The translations under genes and the position numbers were made by a program. A stretch of DNA of 9,834 bases, from assembly GCA_964531675.1 (NCBI GenBank), contig CAZHFW010000067.1:1-9834 (forward strand), in the 5' to 3' direction. Below, one piece after another: positions 4,287-9,834 of the stretch. Positions within the stretch are counted from its first letter, which is position 1. The number at the start of each line of letters is the position of its first letter. Under the pieces are notes generated by a model. That model made no database searches. It saw only the letters and a program-made list of their open reading frames with translations, and had not been told where the DNA came from. The stretch comes from CAZHFW01 sp964531675 (GTDB lineage Bacteria; Planctomycetota; Phycisphaerae; Phycisphaerales; UBA1924).

Positions 4287-6047
4287 CTACTTGGTCTGTT
4301 GTTCTCTGATCACGACATGGAAGCGGCGATTTGCTTCAATGACGCTTCGGGTCATTTCGGCCAGATCGGGCGGGAAGTCTTCGTGGTCGATTAGGGCGCC
4401 GAGTTGTTCTTCGATCTTCTCTGCGGCGGAGGATCCGACGCCGTTCGCGAAGGACATCAGGTCGAGGAGTATCACGGTGCTGGCGTACACATCCGATCTG
4501 TGTCGGGGGAGGCGGCGAAAGGCGATGTCCACATCGTCGAAGCCCGGATCGACGAAGCGGACTGCTTGGTTACAGGTATCGGCGTTCGAGGTCGAGCCGT
4601 CGGCGATCACGAGGAGGCGTATGGCCCACTCGAGCAGAATTCGATTCAACTCCTGGGTCGGCGAGCAGCATCGGAAGCTCGCGATGTGCTCTTGTGCTGA
4701 CCTGAAGGGGGCGGATTGATCGACGGCGAGCGCGATCGGTCCCCAAATGGGGTCCGACACGAGCGGCGCGACTGCTTGCTGGTCCGCGGGTGGTGGGAGT
4801 AATCCGTCGGCGGCGAGTTGAAAGACTCCGCGAAGGATGAGATCGCCCGAGTTTTCGACGTGGGAGTGGATGAAGTGGACGAGGGTGGTGAAGGCCCCGG
4901 TGGGGACAGGGACCACTTTGGTCAGCGTGAGCGCCTGCAGGGACCTGAGCCTGGGATCTGGTTCGAGGTCGAGCTGGAGTCGAAGGGAGCGATCCACAAG
5001 TTGCAGGTACCGCTCGGCCTGCCCATTCTGGAGCGCGATCAGAGCTTCGACTTGCCTGGATCGGACGGAGGGCTTTTTGACTCTTCTGATCCAGGAGGCT
5101 GCGCTCTCGATTTTGCCCGCGTAGAGGTAGTGAGCTGCGATCGTGCAGATGTCGTCATCAGAACGAGACCAAGCCGAGAATGCGGCGGCGTGCGTGATGA
5201 AGCCGAGATAGAACAAGATGCCGATTGCTGCGGAGGACAGGGGATCGAAGCCGGGGAACTGCAGCTGTTGAATGGCTTCGAGCATCGGCTTGAACGCGAA
5301 GATCTCGCGGAGCGTCGCGAGCAAGGCGGAAGGAGCGAGCGGCTGAGGCGCGGCCCAGTTCAGAAGGAGCGTTCGTGTGAGCACGACCTGGGCGAGCACG
5401 CTGGCAGAGACGATCATGAAGCTCGCCAGCATGTTGAAGGGAGAGCGTCTCAGGAGCCCGATGAATCCGGTCGGATTGAGCACCCCGCCGAGCAGCGTCA
5501 GAATCGGAGAGATGCTGAGCAACGCGATAAGAATGGCGATCGAGAATGGGCGAGATGGCGATGAGCAAATTTCCGCGCTGAGGCCGCCCAGGAGTATGAG
5601 CTCGGGCGCCAGCCCGCGCAGTTCCTCGCCCGACACGGCGGCGACGGAGGCGACCTTCAAGGCGTGATTCGAACCGGGCTCGGCGTGACGTGCGAGCCGG
5701 TAGCTGACGATGAGGCTTGGCAGGGCCTTGAGGAATGCGAGGGGCCAGGCCAGGCACATGAGGACGTGCGAAAACTGGAAGCCCCTCTGGACCAATCCGA
5801 GCTGCGAAGGGTCCTTCTCCAACTGGACAACTTGAACGAGCCCCAACTGTGAGGGCTGGGAAGAGAGGTCGCCTGAACGGTTGATCCTGGTGAGGCCGCG
5901 AAGCGTCACCACGCTCGTGATGAGTGCGATCACGAGGTGGAGGCCCAGCAGCAGGAAACCAAGGCCGAGCCAGATGGCGACCAGGGCGCAGATCAGCATG
6001 ATCACGGCGCCGGCGGAGGACCAGAGGATGTGCGAGCGGGCGGTCAT
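4287..6047 (-). CDS. Uncharacterised multi-pass membrane protein with helical C-terminal domain
   Basis: I do not recognise this 586-residue protein. Hydrophobic stretches suggest about six membrane helices: roughly 11-29 and 30-49 (a tight hairpin), 94-117, 168-190, 205-229 and 272-293. The remaining half (294-586) is soluble-looking and helical. Part of it (about 301-357, with YLYAGKIESAASWI and ALIALQNGQAERYLQLV) resembles TPR-like helical hairpins, without a firm match. Between helices 2 and 3 the octapeptide PSQLGLVQ occurs twice, at 65-72 and 80-87. No catalytic motif was found. By eye the gene is lower in GC and less G-skewed than its neighbours, which could reflect relaxed constraint or acquisition. 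Start ATG 6047 lacks a clear ribosome binding site. It follows the methyltransferase gene by 128 nt on the same strand and ends convergent to manA. That it is a real gene is supported by its length and its coherent membrane topology. Confidence 0.75.
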   Translation of the reverse strand: MTARSHILWSSAGAVIMLICALVAIWLGLGFLLLGLHLVIALITSVVTLRGLTRINRSGDLSSQPSQLGLVQVVQLEKDPSQLGLVQRGFQFSHVLMCLAWPLAFLKALPSLIVSYRLARHAEPGSNHALKVASVAAVSGEELRGLAPELILLGGLSAEICSSPSRPFSIAILIALLSISPILTLLGGVLNPTGFIGLLRRSPFNMLASFMIVSASVLAQVVLTRTLLLNWAAPQPLAPSALLATLREIFAFKPMLEAIQQLQFPGFDPLSSAAIGILFYLGFITHAAAFSAWSRSDDDICTIAAHYLYAGKIESAASWIRRVKKPSVRSRQVEALIALQNGQAERYLQLVDRSLRLQLDLEPDPRLRSLQALTLTKVVPVPTGAFTTLVHFIHSHVENSGDLILRGVFQLAADGLLPPPADQQAVAPLVSDPIWGPIALAVDQSAPFRSAQEHIASFRCCSPTQELNRILLEWAIRLLVIADGSTSNADTCNQAVRFVDPGFDDVDIAFRRLPRHRSDVYASTVILLDLMSFANGVGSSAAEKIEEQLGALIDHEDFPPDLAEMTRSVIEANRRFHVVIREQQTK

Positions 6048-6175
6048 GCAAAGTGATCGAGATCTGCTGTCAGCTCGCTTTGTGCGTAAGGCATCCGAGC
6101 ATTATGCGGCGGCGGATGGTACATCATTTGTCAAGTGTAATCTAGAGCGGAGGGGCCGCGGGCTGCGTCACGCTA

Positions 6176-7213
6176 TTAGCCCAGCGTGAAGGCGAGTGCC
6201 GCGAAGCGGTCCTGCTCGCGGGCGAAGTCGATCGGGGGCTCGGGGAGCTTCACCCAGCGGGGCGGGCGGCCCAGGCCTTTGACGATCTCGCGTTCCAGAC
6301 GCCCCGGGCGGCAGAGTTCCTGGGTGTTGGTGGAGGCGAAGATCAGGCCTTGCGGGTTGAGCACCGCGGCGGCGTCGCGCACGAGCGGCGCGTAGTCGGT
6401 GACGGAGCTCCAGGGCCTGATGTTCTTGCGTTTGTTCCCCGAGGCGAAGCTGGGCGGATCGAGCACGATGACGTCGTAGCGCAGGCTCTTCTTGCGGGCG
6501 TACTGCAGGAAGTCCATGGTGTCGAGCTTGGCGAAACGCTGGGTTTCGGGGTTGATGTTGTTGTGCGCGAAGTTGCGCTTGCCCCAGTCGAGGTAGCGGG
6601 GCGAGACGTCGACGCTGGTGGTCAGCGCGCCCGCGACGGCGGCGGCGATGGAGAAGGCGCAGGTGTACGCGAAGGTGTTGAGGACCGAAGGGGGCGTGCC
6701 TAGGCGTTGGGAGACGAGCTTGGCGACGTGGGAGGCGATGAAGCGGCGGTTGTCGCGCTGGTCGAGGAACAGGCCGGTGGAGAGGCCGTCGTAGAGCCTG
6801 ATCTCGAGGGTCCAGTCGTGCTCGCGGATGAGGATGGCTTCGTCGAGGGGTGTGCCGGCGAGGGGCGCCGGCTCCGTCACGCACTCGGGGAGTTGGCCGC
6901 CCATGCGGGAGCGGTCCTTGGCGAAAGGCTTGTGGTAGATGGCGCGGACGCCCAGGGGCGTCAGGACTTCCAGCGCGATGGCGGCATCGCGGGCGGGGTT
7001 GAACCAGCGCGGCGTGGCGCCCTCGTAGTCGATGAGGACGGCGCCCGAGGCGTAGACGTCGATGAAGATGCCATCAACGCCATCGGCGGGGCCTGAGAAG
7101 GCGCGGAAGGCCTGGGTGCGCCGTTGCGTGATAAGCGTGCGGCGTCTGTCCAAGCTTCGGCGAAGCGCGGCGGCGAAATCGAAGGAGGTCGGATGGTCAG
7201 GATGAGGAGGCAT
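6176..7213 (-). CDS. Class I SAM-dependent methyltransferase, RlmI/YccW-like (probable rRNA cytosine methyltransferase)
   Basis: The 345-residue product has the layout of the RlmI/RlmK-type methyltransferase family. STGLFLDQRDNR (residues 145-156) is the conserved segment before the Rossmann domain. VLNTFAYTCAFSIAAA (177-192) is SAM motif I. VDVSPRYLDWGKRN (201-214) holds the acidic ribose-binding residue and adjacent helix. VIVLDPPSFA (248-257) is catalytic motif IV, in the DPPSF form typical of these RNA methyltransferases. E. coli RlmI makes m5C in 23S rRNA, but the exact target here is not determinable. It is about 50 residues shorter than RlmI, whose N-terminus is a PUA domain; here residues 47-71 (DGIFIDVYASGAVLIDYEG region) look like the linker strands, so the PUA part appears reduced. 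Start ATG 7213 has only a weak upstream GAG. It lies 65 nt after the LEPR-XLL-like gene on the same strand. Confidence 0.88.
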   Translation of the reverse strand: MPPHPDHPTSFDFAAALRRSLDRRRTLITQRRTQAFRAFSGPADGVDGIFIDVYASGAVLIDYEGATPRWFNPARDAAIALEVLTPLGVRAIYHKPFAKDRSRMGGQLPECVTEPAPLAGTPLDEAILIREHDWTLEIRLYDGLSTGLFLDQRDNRRFIASHVAKLVSQRLGTPPSVLNTFAYTCAFSIAAAVAGALTTSVDVSPRYLDWGKRNFAHNNINPETQRFAKLDTMDFLQYARKKSLRYDVIVLDPPSFASGNKRKNIRPWSSVTDYAPLVRDAAAVLNPQGLIFASTNTQELCRPGRLEREIVKGLGRPPRWVKLPEPPIDFAREQDRFAALAFTLG

Positions 7214-7253
7214 GATCGGTCGACTCGGCGTGCCAAGGCTAGCAGCACCGGAG

Positions 7254-7271
7254 CGATCGATCCGTCGATCG
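7254..7271 (-). terminator. Hairpin after the LEPR-XLL-like gene
   Basis: CGATCGA (7254-7260), loop TCCG, and TCGATCG (7265-7271) form a perfect 7-bp stem starting 7 nt beyond the stop codon in the direction of transcription. No T run follows on the - strand, so it could be a processed 3' end or a poor terminator with read-through to the methyltransferase gene. Confidence 0.35.
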
Positions 7272-7278
7272 GGTCGGG

Positions 7279-8211
7279 TTAGCGCAGTTCATTGCGTTCG
7301 ATGCTGCGGAGGGTCAGCGAGGAGGCGAAGGTGTTCCCGCTTCCCCAGATTCGGTCGAGATTGCCGCTTGAGCCGTCGAACCAGCCAACGCGGAAGCGGC
7401 TCGAACTCAGTCCGAACTGATCGATGTCGCTTCCGCCGTAGAGCTTAATGGTGTCGGCGTTCACCTTGCTGAAGGAATAGCTGCTGCGGCCGCCGCTTCC
7501 GGAGACCTTGATGGATCCGGTGATGGTCGAGGAGTTCATGCTCACGATCTTGCTGTTGTAGGTAGTTCCGGCCGGGCCGCGTCCCATCTCGAAGTTCACG
7601 TCGCCCTTCACGGTGTTGCCAGTGAAATTCACGGAGAAGGTCGCCGTAGACCCGGTGATGGCGACGTTGCCACGGATGGTCGAAGCGGCGATGCTGAAAG
7701 AGTTGGCCCCTTCGCCTCGTTTGGTGGAGAAGCGAAGAGCGCCGACGTCAGCCCAGAAGATAGATGCACTCTCGTAGCCGCTCTTGCGGTTGCCGTCGCC
7801 CATGTCCAAGGTCATGGCGCTGGGAGTGGAGATGTGCTGGCCTTGGAACGAGTCGAGGCCGTCGCCCATGGAGATGGCGAGACCCTTGAGGAAGTTAAGT
7901 TTTCTGGAAGCGGAGCCATCGAGACGGAGGGAATCGTTCCCGCCGCCGAGCGAGAAGGAGAACGGGCGGTCGTTGGCGACCTCGATGAAGGGCTTGCCGT
8001 TGATCTTGGTGGCGAAACCGTCCGAGGACGTTCCCTCGATTCGGATCTTCCCGTTGGCGAGCGGCGTGACGAGGACGCCGTTGGCGTTCTTGTCGCCGCG
8101 GATGTTCCACTGGCCGCCCGAAGCGGCGACGTTGACATCGCCGGAGAGGAGGGCACGGGACTCCAGGGTCTCGCAGAGCGGCTCGGGCATGGGTGGGCGC
8201 GTCAGGGCCAT
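7279..8211 (-). CDS. LEPR-XLL-like exported protein with Gly/Asn/Asp-rich beta repeats
   Basis: The 310-residue product begins with a short polar segment and LESRALLSG (residues 16-24), a variant of the LEPR-XLL motif (LEPRxLLS) near the N-terminus of many large Planctomycetota surface proteins. There is no classical hydrophobic signal peptide. The rest is rich in Ser, Gly, Asn and beta-branched residues. Irregular repeats of roughly 20-30 residues recur, each centred on a Gly/Asp/Asn turn: LGGGNDSL (88-95), MGDGLDSF (115-122), MGDGNRKS (137-144), RGEGANSF (165-172), MGRGPAGTTY (209-218), YGGSDIDQF (258-266). They recall weak hemolysin-type calcium-binding or beta-helix repeats but are not canonical. 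A surface or extracellular structural role is inferred; no enzyme motif is seen. Start ATG 8211 has GGAG seven bases upstream. At 310 residues it is short for LEPR-XLL proteins and lacks an obvious C-terminal sorting domain. Confidence 0.82.
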   Translation of the reverse strand: MALTRPPMPEPLCETLESRALLSGDVNVAASGGQWNIRGDKNANGVLVTPLANGKIRIEGTSSDGFATKINGKPFIEVANDRPFSFSLGGGNDSLRLDGSASRKLNFLKGLAISMGDGLDSFQGQHISTPSAMTLDMGDGNRKSGYESASIFWADVGALRFSTKRGEGANSFSIAASTIRGNVAITGSTATFSVNFTGNTVKGDVNFEMGRGPAGTTYNSKIVSMNSSTITGSIKVSGSGGRSSYSFSKVNADTIKLYGGSDIDQFGLSSSRFRVGWFDGSSGNLDRIWGSGNTFASSLTLRSIERNELR

Positions 8212-8218
8212 GGCACAT

Positions 8219-8225
8219 CTCCGTT
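8219..8225 (-). promoter_or_regulatory. Ribosome binding site of the LEPR-XLL-like gene
   Basis: On the - strand the sequence AACGGAG ends seven bases before ATG 8211. This supports that start and hence the N-terminal position of the LESRALLSG motif. Confidence 0.7.
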
Positions 8226-8426
8226 GTTGATGAGGACCGGGCGAGGGTGTTGCCTCACTCGATACGGAGCGCTGTGGAGCGCAGTTCCCAACTGGAGAAG
8301 GCGACGTCGGCGCGGGTGACTCGATGGATGATTGATTGCTCGGGCGCGTGGCCTGGACGCGTCGCAGTCGCGGCGGCGTGGCGCAGGTTACTTCCGTTTG
8401 CCCTTGCTTGTGCTGAGAACGTCGTC

Positions 8427-8464
8427 AAAGAGACAGTGACCGCCTCCTGCGGGCGGGGTCACTG
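8427..8464 (-). terminator. Intrinsic terminator of the DegT-family aminotransferase gene
   Basis: CAGTGACC (8434-8441) pairs perfectly with GGTCACTG (8457-8464). Inside it, an alternative GC-rich pairing of CCGCC (8440-8444) with GGCGG (8452-8456) can extend or shift the stem. Read on the - strand, the hairpin is followed by TCTCTTT (8433-8427). It begins 67 nt beyond the stop codon of the aminotransferase gene, as expected for its terminator. Confidence 0.7.
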
Positions 8465-8531
8465 CGTACGCCAAGCACCCGGTGGGAGAGGCGACTTCCT
8501 TGCTGTCGGGCCGTCGATCGCGAGTGTTGCG

Positions 8532-9719
8532 TCAGGCGCGGTACGCAGCAGCGACCTTGGTGAGGGCTTCTTCGAGCTGGCGGAAGTGTTCGTCGGTGAG
8601 GTCGTGGTGCATGGGCAGGGCCAGGACCTTGGAGGCCAGGGCGTCGGCGATGGGGGTGTCCTTGCGGCCGAAGCGGGCGAGGGCGGGCTGGTTGGGGAGG
8701 GAGCGCGGGTAGTGGACGGCGTTGGGGACGCCTTCGGCCTGCAGGGCCTTGGCGAACTCATCGCGGGTGCAGCGGAACTTGGAGAGGTCGAGCTGCATGA
8801 CGTAGAGGTGCCAGACGGATTCGGCGCCGGGCGTGACCTTGGGGGTGATGAGGCCATCGATCTTGTTGAGGATGGCGTCGTAGCGGGCGGCGTTCTTCTG
8901 GCGGGTCTTGGTCTGATCGGCGAGGCGATCGAGGCGCGAGCAGCCGATGGCGCCGGTGATGTCGTTCATCCGGTAGTTGTAACCGATGTACTCGTGGAGG
9001 TACTTGTCGGTTTCGCCGTGGGAGCGGAGGAGTTTGATGGAGCGGGCGAGCTCATCGGAGTTGGTGGTGAGCAGGCCGCCTTCGCCGGTGCCGAGGTTCT
9101 TGGTGGCGTAGAAGGAGTAGGTGACCGCGTCGCCGAAGGCGCCGATGCCCTTGCCCTTGTAGGTGGCCAGGTGGGACTGGGCGGCGTCGTAGATGACCTT
9201 GAGAGAGTGCTTGGAGGCGAAGGCCTGCACCGCGTCGATGTCGACGGGGGTGCCGTAGAGGTGGGTGGCGGCGATGGCCTTGGTGCGACCCGTGACCTTC
9301 TTGACGGCGTCGCGCATGTCGATCTGGTAGGTGTCGGGGAGTGCGTCGACGAAGATGGGGCGTGCGCCGCGGGCGACGACCATGGAGACGGTGGCGATGT
9401 AGGACCAGGCGGGGACGAGGACTTCGTCGCCGGGTTCGAAGAGGGGCTCATAGGCGAGCTGGAGGGCGCAGGTGCCGTTGGCGCAGGTCATGGCGTGCTT
9501 GGCGCCGGAGAGCTGCGCGAAGCGGGTTTCGAGTTCTTCGCACTTCTTGGCGGCGCGGAGCATGCCCGACTTGAGGACGACCAGGGCGGCATCGATGTCG
9601 GCCTGGGCGAGTCCGGTGGACATGAAGGGGATGGGGGTCTTGGAGACGGGGGTCCCGCCGTTGATGGCGAGGGCCTTGGAGGCGTCGGAGGAGGGACGGT
9701 TGAGCACGCCGGTGGTCAA
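8532..9719 (-). CDS. DegT/DnrJ/EryC1/StrS-family PLP-dependent aminotransferase
   Basis: The 395-residue product (from TTG 9719) is a fold-type I PLP enzyme of the sugar aminotransferase family. Landmarks: AINGGTPV (residues 18-25), typical of the N-terminus; AATHLYG (150-156); IYDAAQSH (176-183), whose Asp178 binds the PLP ring nitrogen and whose Gln181 is the usual partner; YSFYATKNLGTGEGG (201-215), with Lys207 as Schiff-base lysine; and NYRMNDITGAIG (248-259). Family members transfer an amino group from glutamate or glutamine to nucleotide-linked keto sugars or to inositols, usually for surface glycans or secondary metabolites. The substrate cannot be read from the sequence, and no sugar-nucleotide partner gene lies beside it here. 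There is no ATG in frame near the expected start. TTG 9719 has GGAG seven bases upstream; GTG 9707 (391 residues) is the alternative. The longer frame reaching the window edge adds a Pro/Ser/Arg-rich stretch and is unlikely to be coding. A terminator follows the gene. Confidence 0.94.
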   Translation of the reverse strand: MTTGVLNRPSSDASKALAINGGTPVSKTPIPFMSTGLAQADIDAALVVLKSGMLRAAKKCEELETRFAQLSGAKHAMTCANGTCALQLAYEPLFEPGDEVLVPAWSYIATVSMVVARGARPIFVDALPDTYQIDMRDAVKKVTGRTKAIAATHLYGTPVDIDAVQAFASKHSLKVIYDAAQSHLATYKGKGIGAFGDAVTYSFYATKNLGTGEGGLLTTNSDELARSIKLLRSHGETDKYLHEYIGYNYRMNDITGAIGCSRLDRLADQTKTRQKNAARYDAILNKIDGLITPKVTPGAESVWHLYVMQLDLSKFRCTRDEFAKALQAEGVPNAVHYPRSLPNQPALARFGRKDTPIADALASKVLALPMHHDLTDEHFRQLEEALTKVAAAYRA

Positions 9720-9726
9720 GGTGAGG

Positions 9727-9730
9727 CTCC
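9727..9730 (-). promoter_or_regulatory. Ribosome binding site favouring TTG 9719
   Basis: GGAG on the - strand lies seven bases before TTG 9719. The overlapping ATG at 9732 is in a different frame and leads only to a short spurious product. Confidence 0.45.
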
Positions 9731-9812
9731 ATGGTCGCGGCGGGGAGCGGCGTGAGCCGTCGGGGGCCGCGTTCGGGTTTCGTGAAGAAGGGTAGGGGAG
9801 TGGGGGGAAGAA

Positions 9813-9834
9813 GGCACGGAGGGACGGAGGCACG
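9813..9834. repeat. Start of a two-variant octamer array (GGCACGGA / GGGACGGA), cut by the window edge
   Basis: GGCACGGA (9813-9820), GGGACGGA (9821-9828) and GGCACG (9829-9834) form two and three-quarter units of an 8-nt repeat with a single alternating base (unit position 3). The window ends inside it, so its true length is unknown. It lies in the leader region upstream of the aminotransferase gene. Judged alone it is short; the resemblance in period to the array at 1953-2024 raises its credibility. Confidence 0.55.

Larger units (their letters stand above)
8212..8531. other. 320-nt gene-free region between two - strand genes
   Basis: No credible gene. The right part holds the terminator hairpin of the aminotransferase gene (8427-8464). 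The left edge holds the ribosome binding site of the LEPR-XLL-like gene. A 5-bp hairpin GCGCT-GTGG-AGCGC lies at 8269-8282. The promoter of the LEPR-XLL-like gene is expected in about 8230-8425, but I could not identify a convincing -35/-10 pair. A long open frame on the + strand crosses this region and the whole aminotransferase gene; I regard it as a shadow. Confidence 0.75.

Noticed and set aside
5158..6051. A 297-codon - strand frame overlapping the membrane-protein gene, starting at the nearby ATG 6051
   Set aside because: The product is Arg/Pro/His-rich without hydrophobic helices, typical of a shifted frame, whereas the 6047 frame gives a coherent membrane topology over twice the length.
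6101..6134. A perfect TTGACA (- strand, 6134-6129) and CATAAT (6106-6101) upstream of the membrane-protein gene
   Set aside because: The spacer is 22 nt, too long for a standard sigma-70-type promoter, and no better -10 lies at 16-18 nt. The AT-richer gap may hold a promoter but I cannot place it.
8269..8282. Small hairpin GCGCT-GTGG-AGCGC as a regulatory site
   Set aside because: A 5-bp stem in GC-rich DNA is expected by chance, and it has no T run or clear positional relation to a start codon.
8193..9755. A 520-codon open frame on the + strand opposite the aminotransferase gene
   Set aside because: It is a Gly/Val/Glu-rich shadow produced by the G-rich strand and the C-ending codons of the real gene, which has complete DegT-family motifs on the - strand. 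No domain is visible in the antisense product.

Overview
The window is about 9.8 kb of high-GC bacterial DNA. It most likely comes from a planctomycete, probably class Phycisphaerae. That placement is inferred from two genes: a very short Hc1-type histone-like protein (2307-2495), and a Gly/Ser/Asn-rich exported-looking protein whose N-terminus carries LESRALLSG, a variant of the LEPR-XLL motif typical of Planctomycetota surface proteins (7279-8211). I could not search any database, so the placement is tentative.

Layout. The left half is coded on the + strand: the 16S rRNA dimethyltransferase RsmA/KsgA (68-898), an APH/choline-kinase-fold phosphotransferase (959-1942), a 364-nt gene-free stretch, an Hc1-like histone (2307-2495) followed 13 nt later by a FabZ/FabA-type hotdog dehydratase (2509-3069), a good intrinsic terminator (3104-3126), and a class I mannose-6-phosphate isomerase (3178-4242). 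The right half is coded on the - strand. Read in transcription order from the right edge it holds a DegT/DnrJ/EryC1/StrS PLP aminotransferase (8532-9719), a hairpin terminator (8427-8464), the LEPR-XLL-like protein (7279-8211), an RlmI-type SAM methyltransferase (6176-7213), and a 586-residue multi-pass membrane protein I do not recognise (4287-6047). The two halves converge at about 4243-4286.

How the genes relate. Most are housekeeping or accessory genes that need not work together. Two pairings are suggestive: the histone-like gene and the FabZ-like gene look like one transcription unit ended by the 3104-3126 terminator, and RsmA plus the RlmI-type enzyme are both rRNA-modification proteins. 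ManA and the DegT aminotransferase could both feed sugar-nucleotide or surface-polysaccharide synthesis, but they are far apart and on opposite strands.

Non-coding structure. Three different short-period tandem arrays sit in gene-free DNA: a perfect 7-mer array at 1-55 just before rsmA, a two-variant 8-mer array at 1953-2024 just after the phosphotransferase, and the beginning of another two-variant 8-mer array at 9813-9834. The gap at 1943-2306 also carries a dense G-run cluster with two canonical G-quadruplex patterns and then three small perfect inverted repeats ahead of the histone gene. No tRNA, rRNA, CRISPR array, insertion sequence or phage gene was seen. The most interesting items are the unknown membrane protein with its duplicated PSQLGLVQ motif, the repeat/G-run/hairpin leader of the histone operon, and the short-period arrays. 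No complete novel defence or metabolic system is evident.
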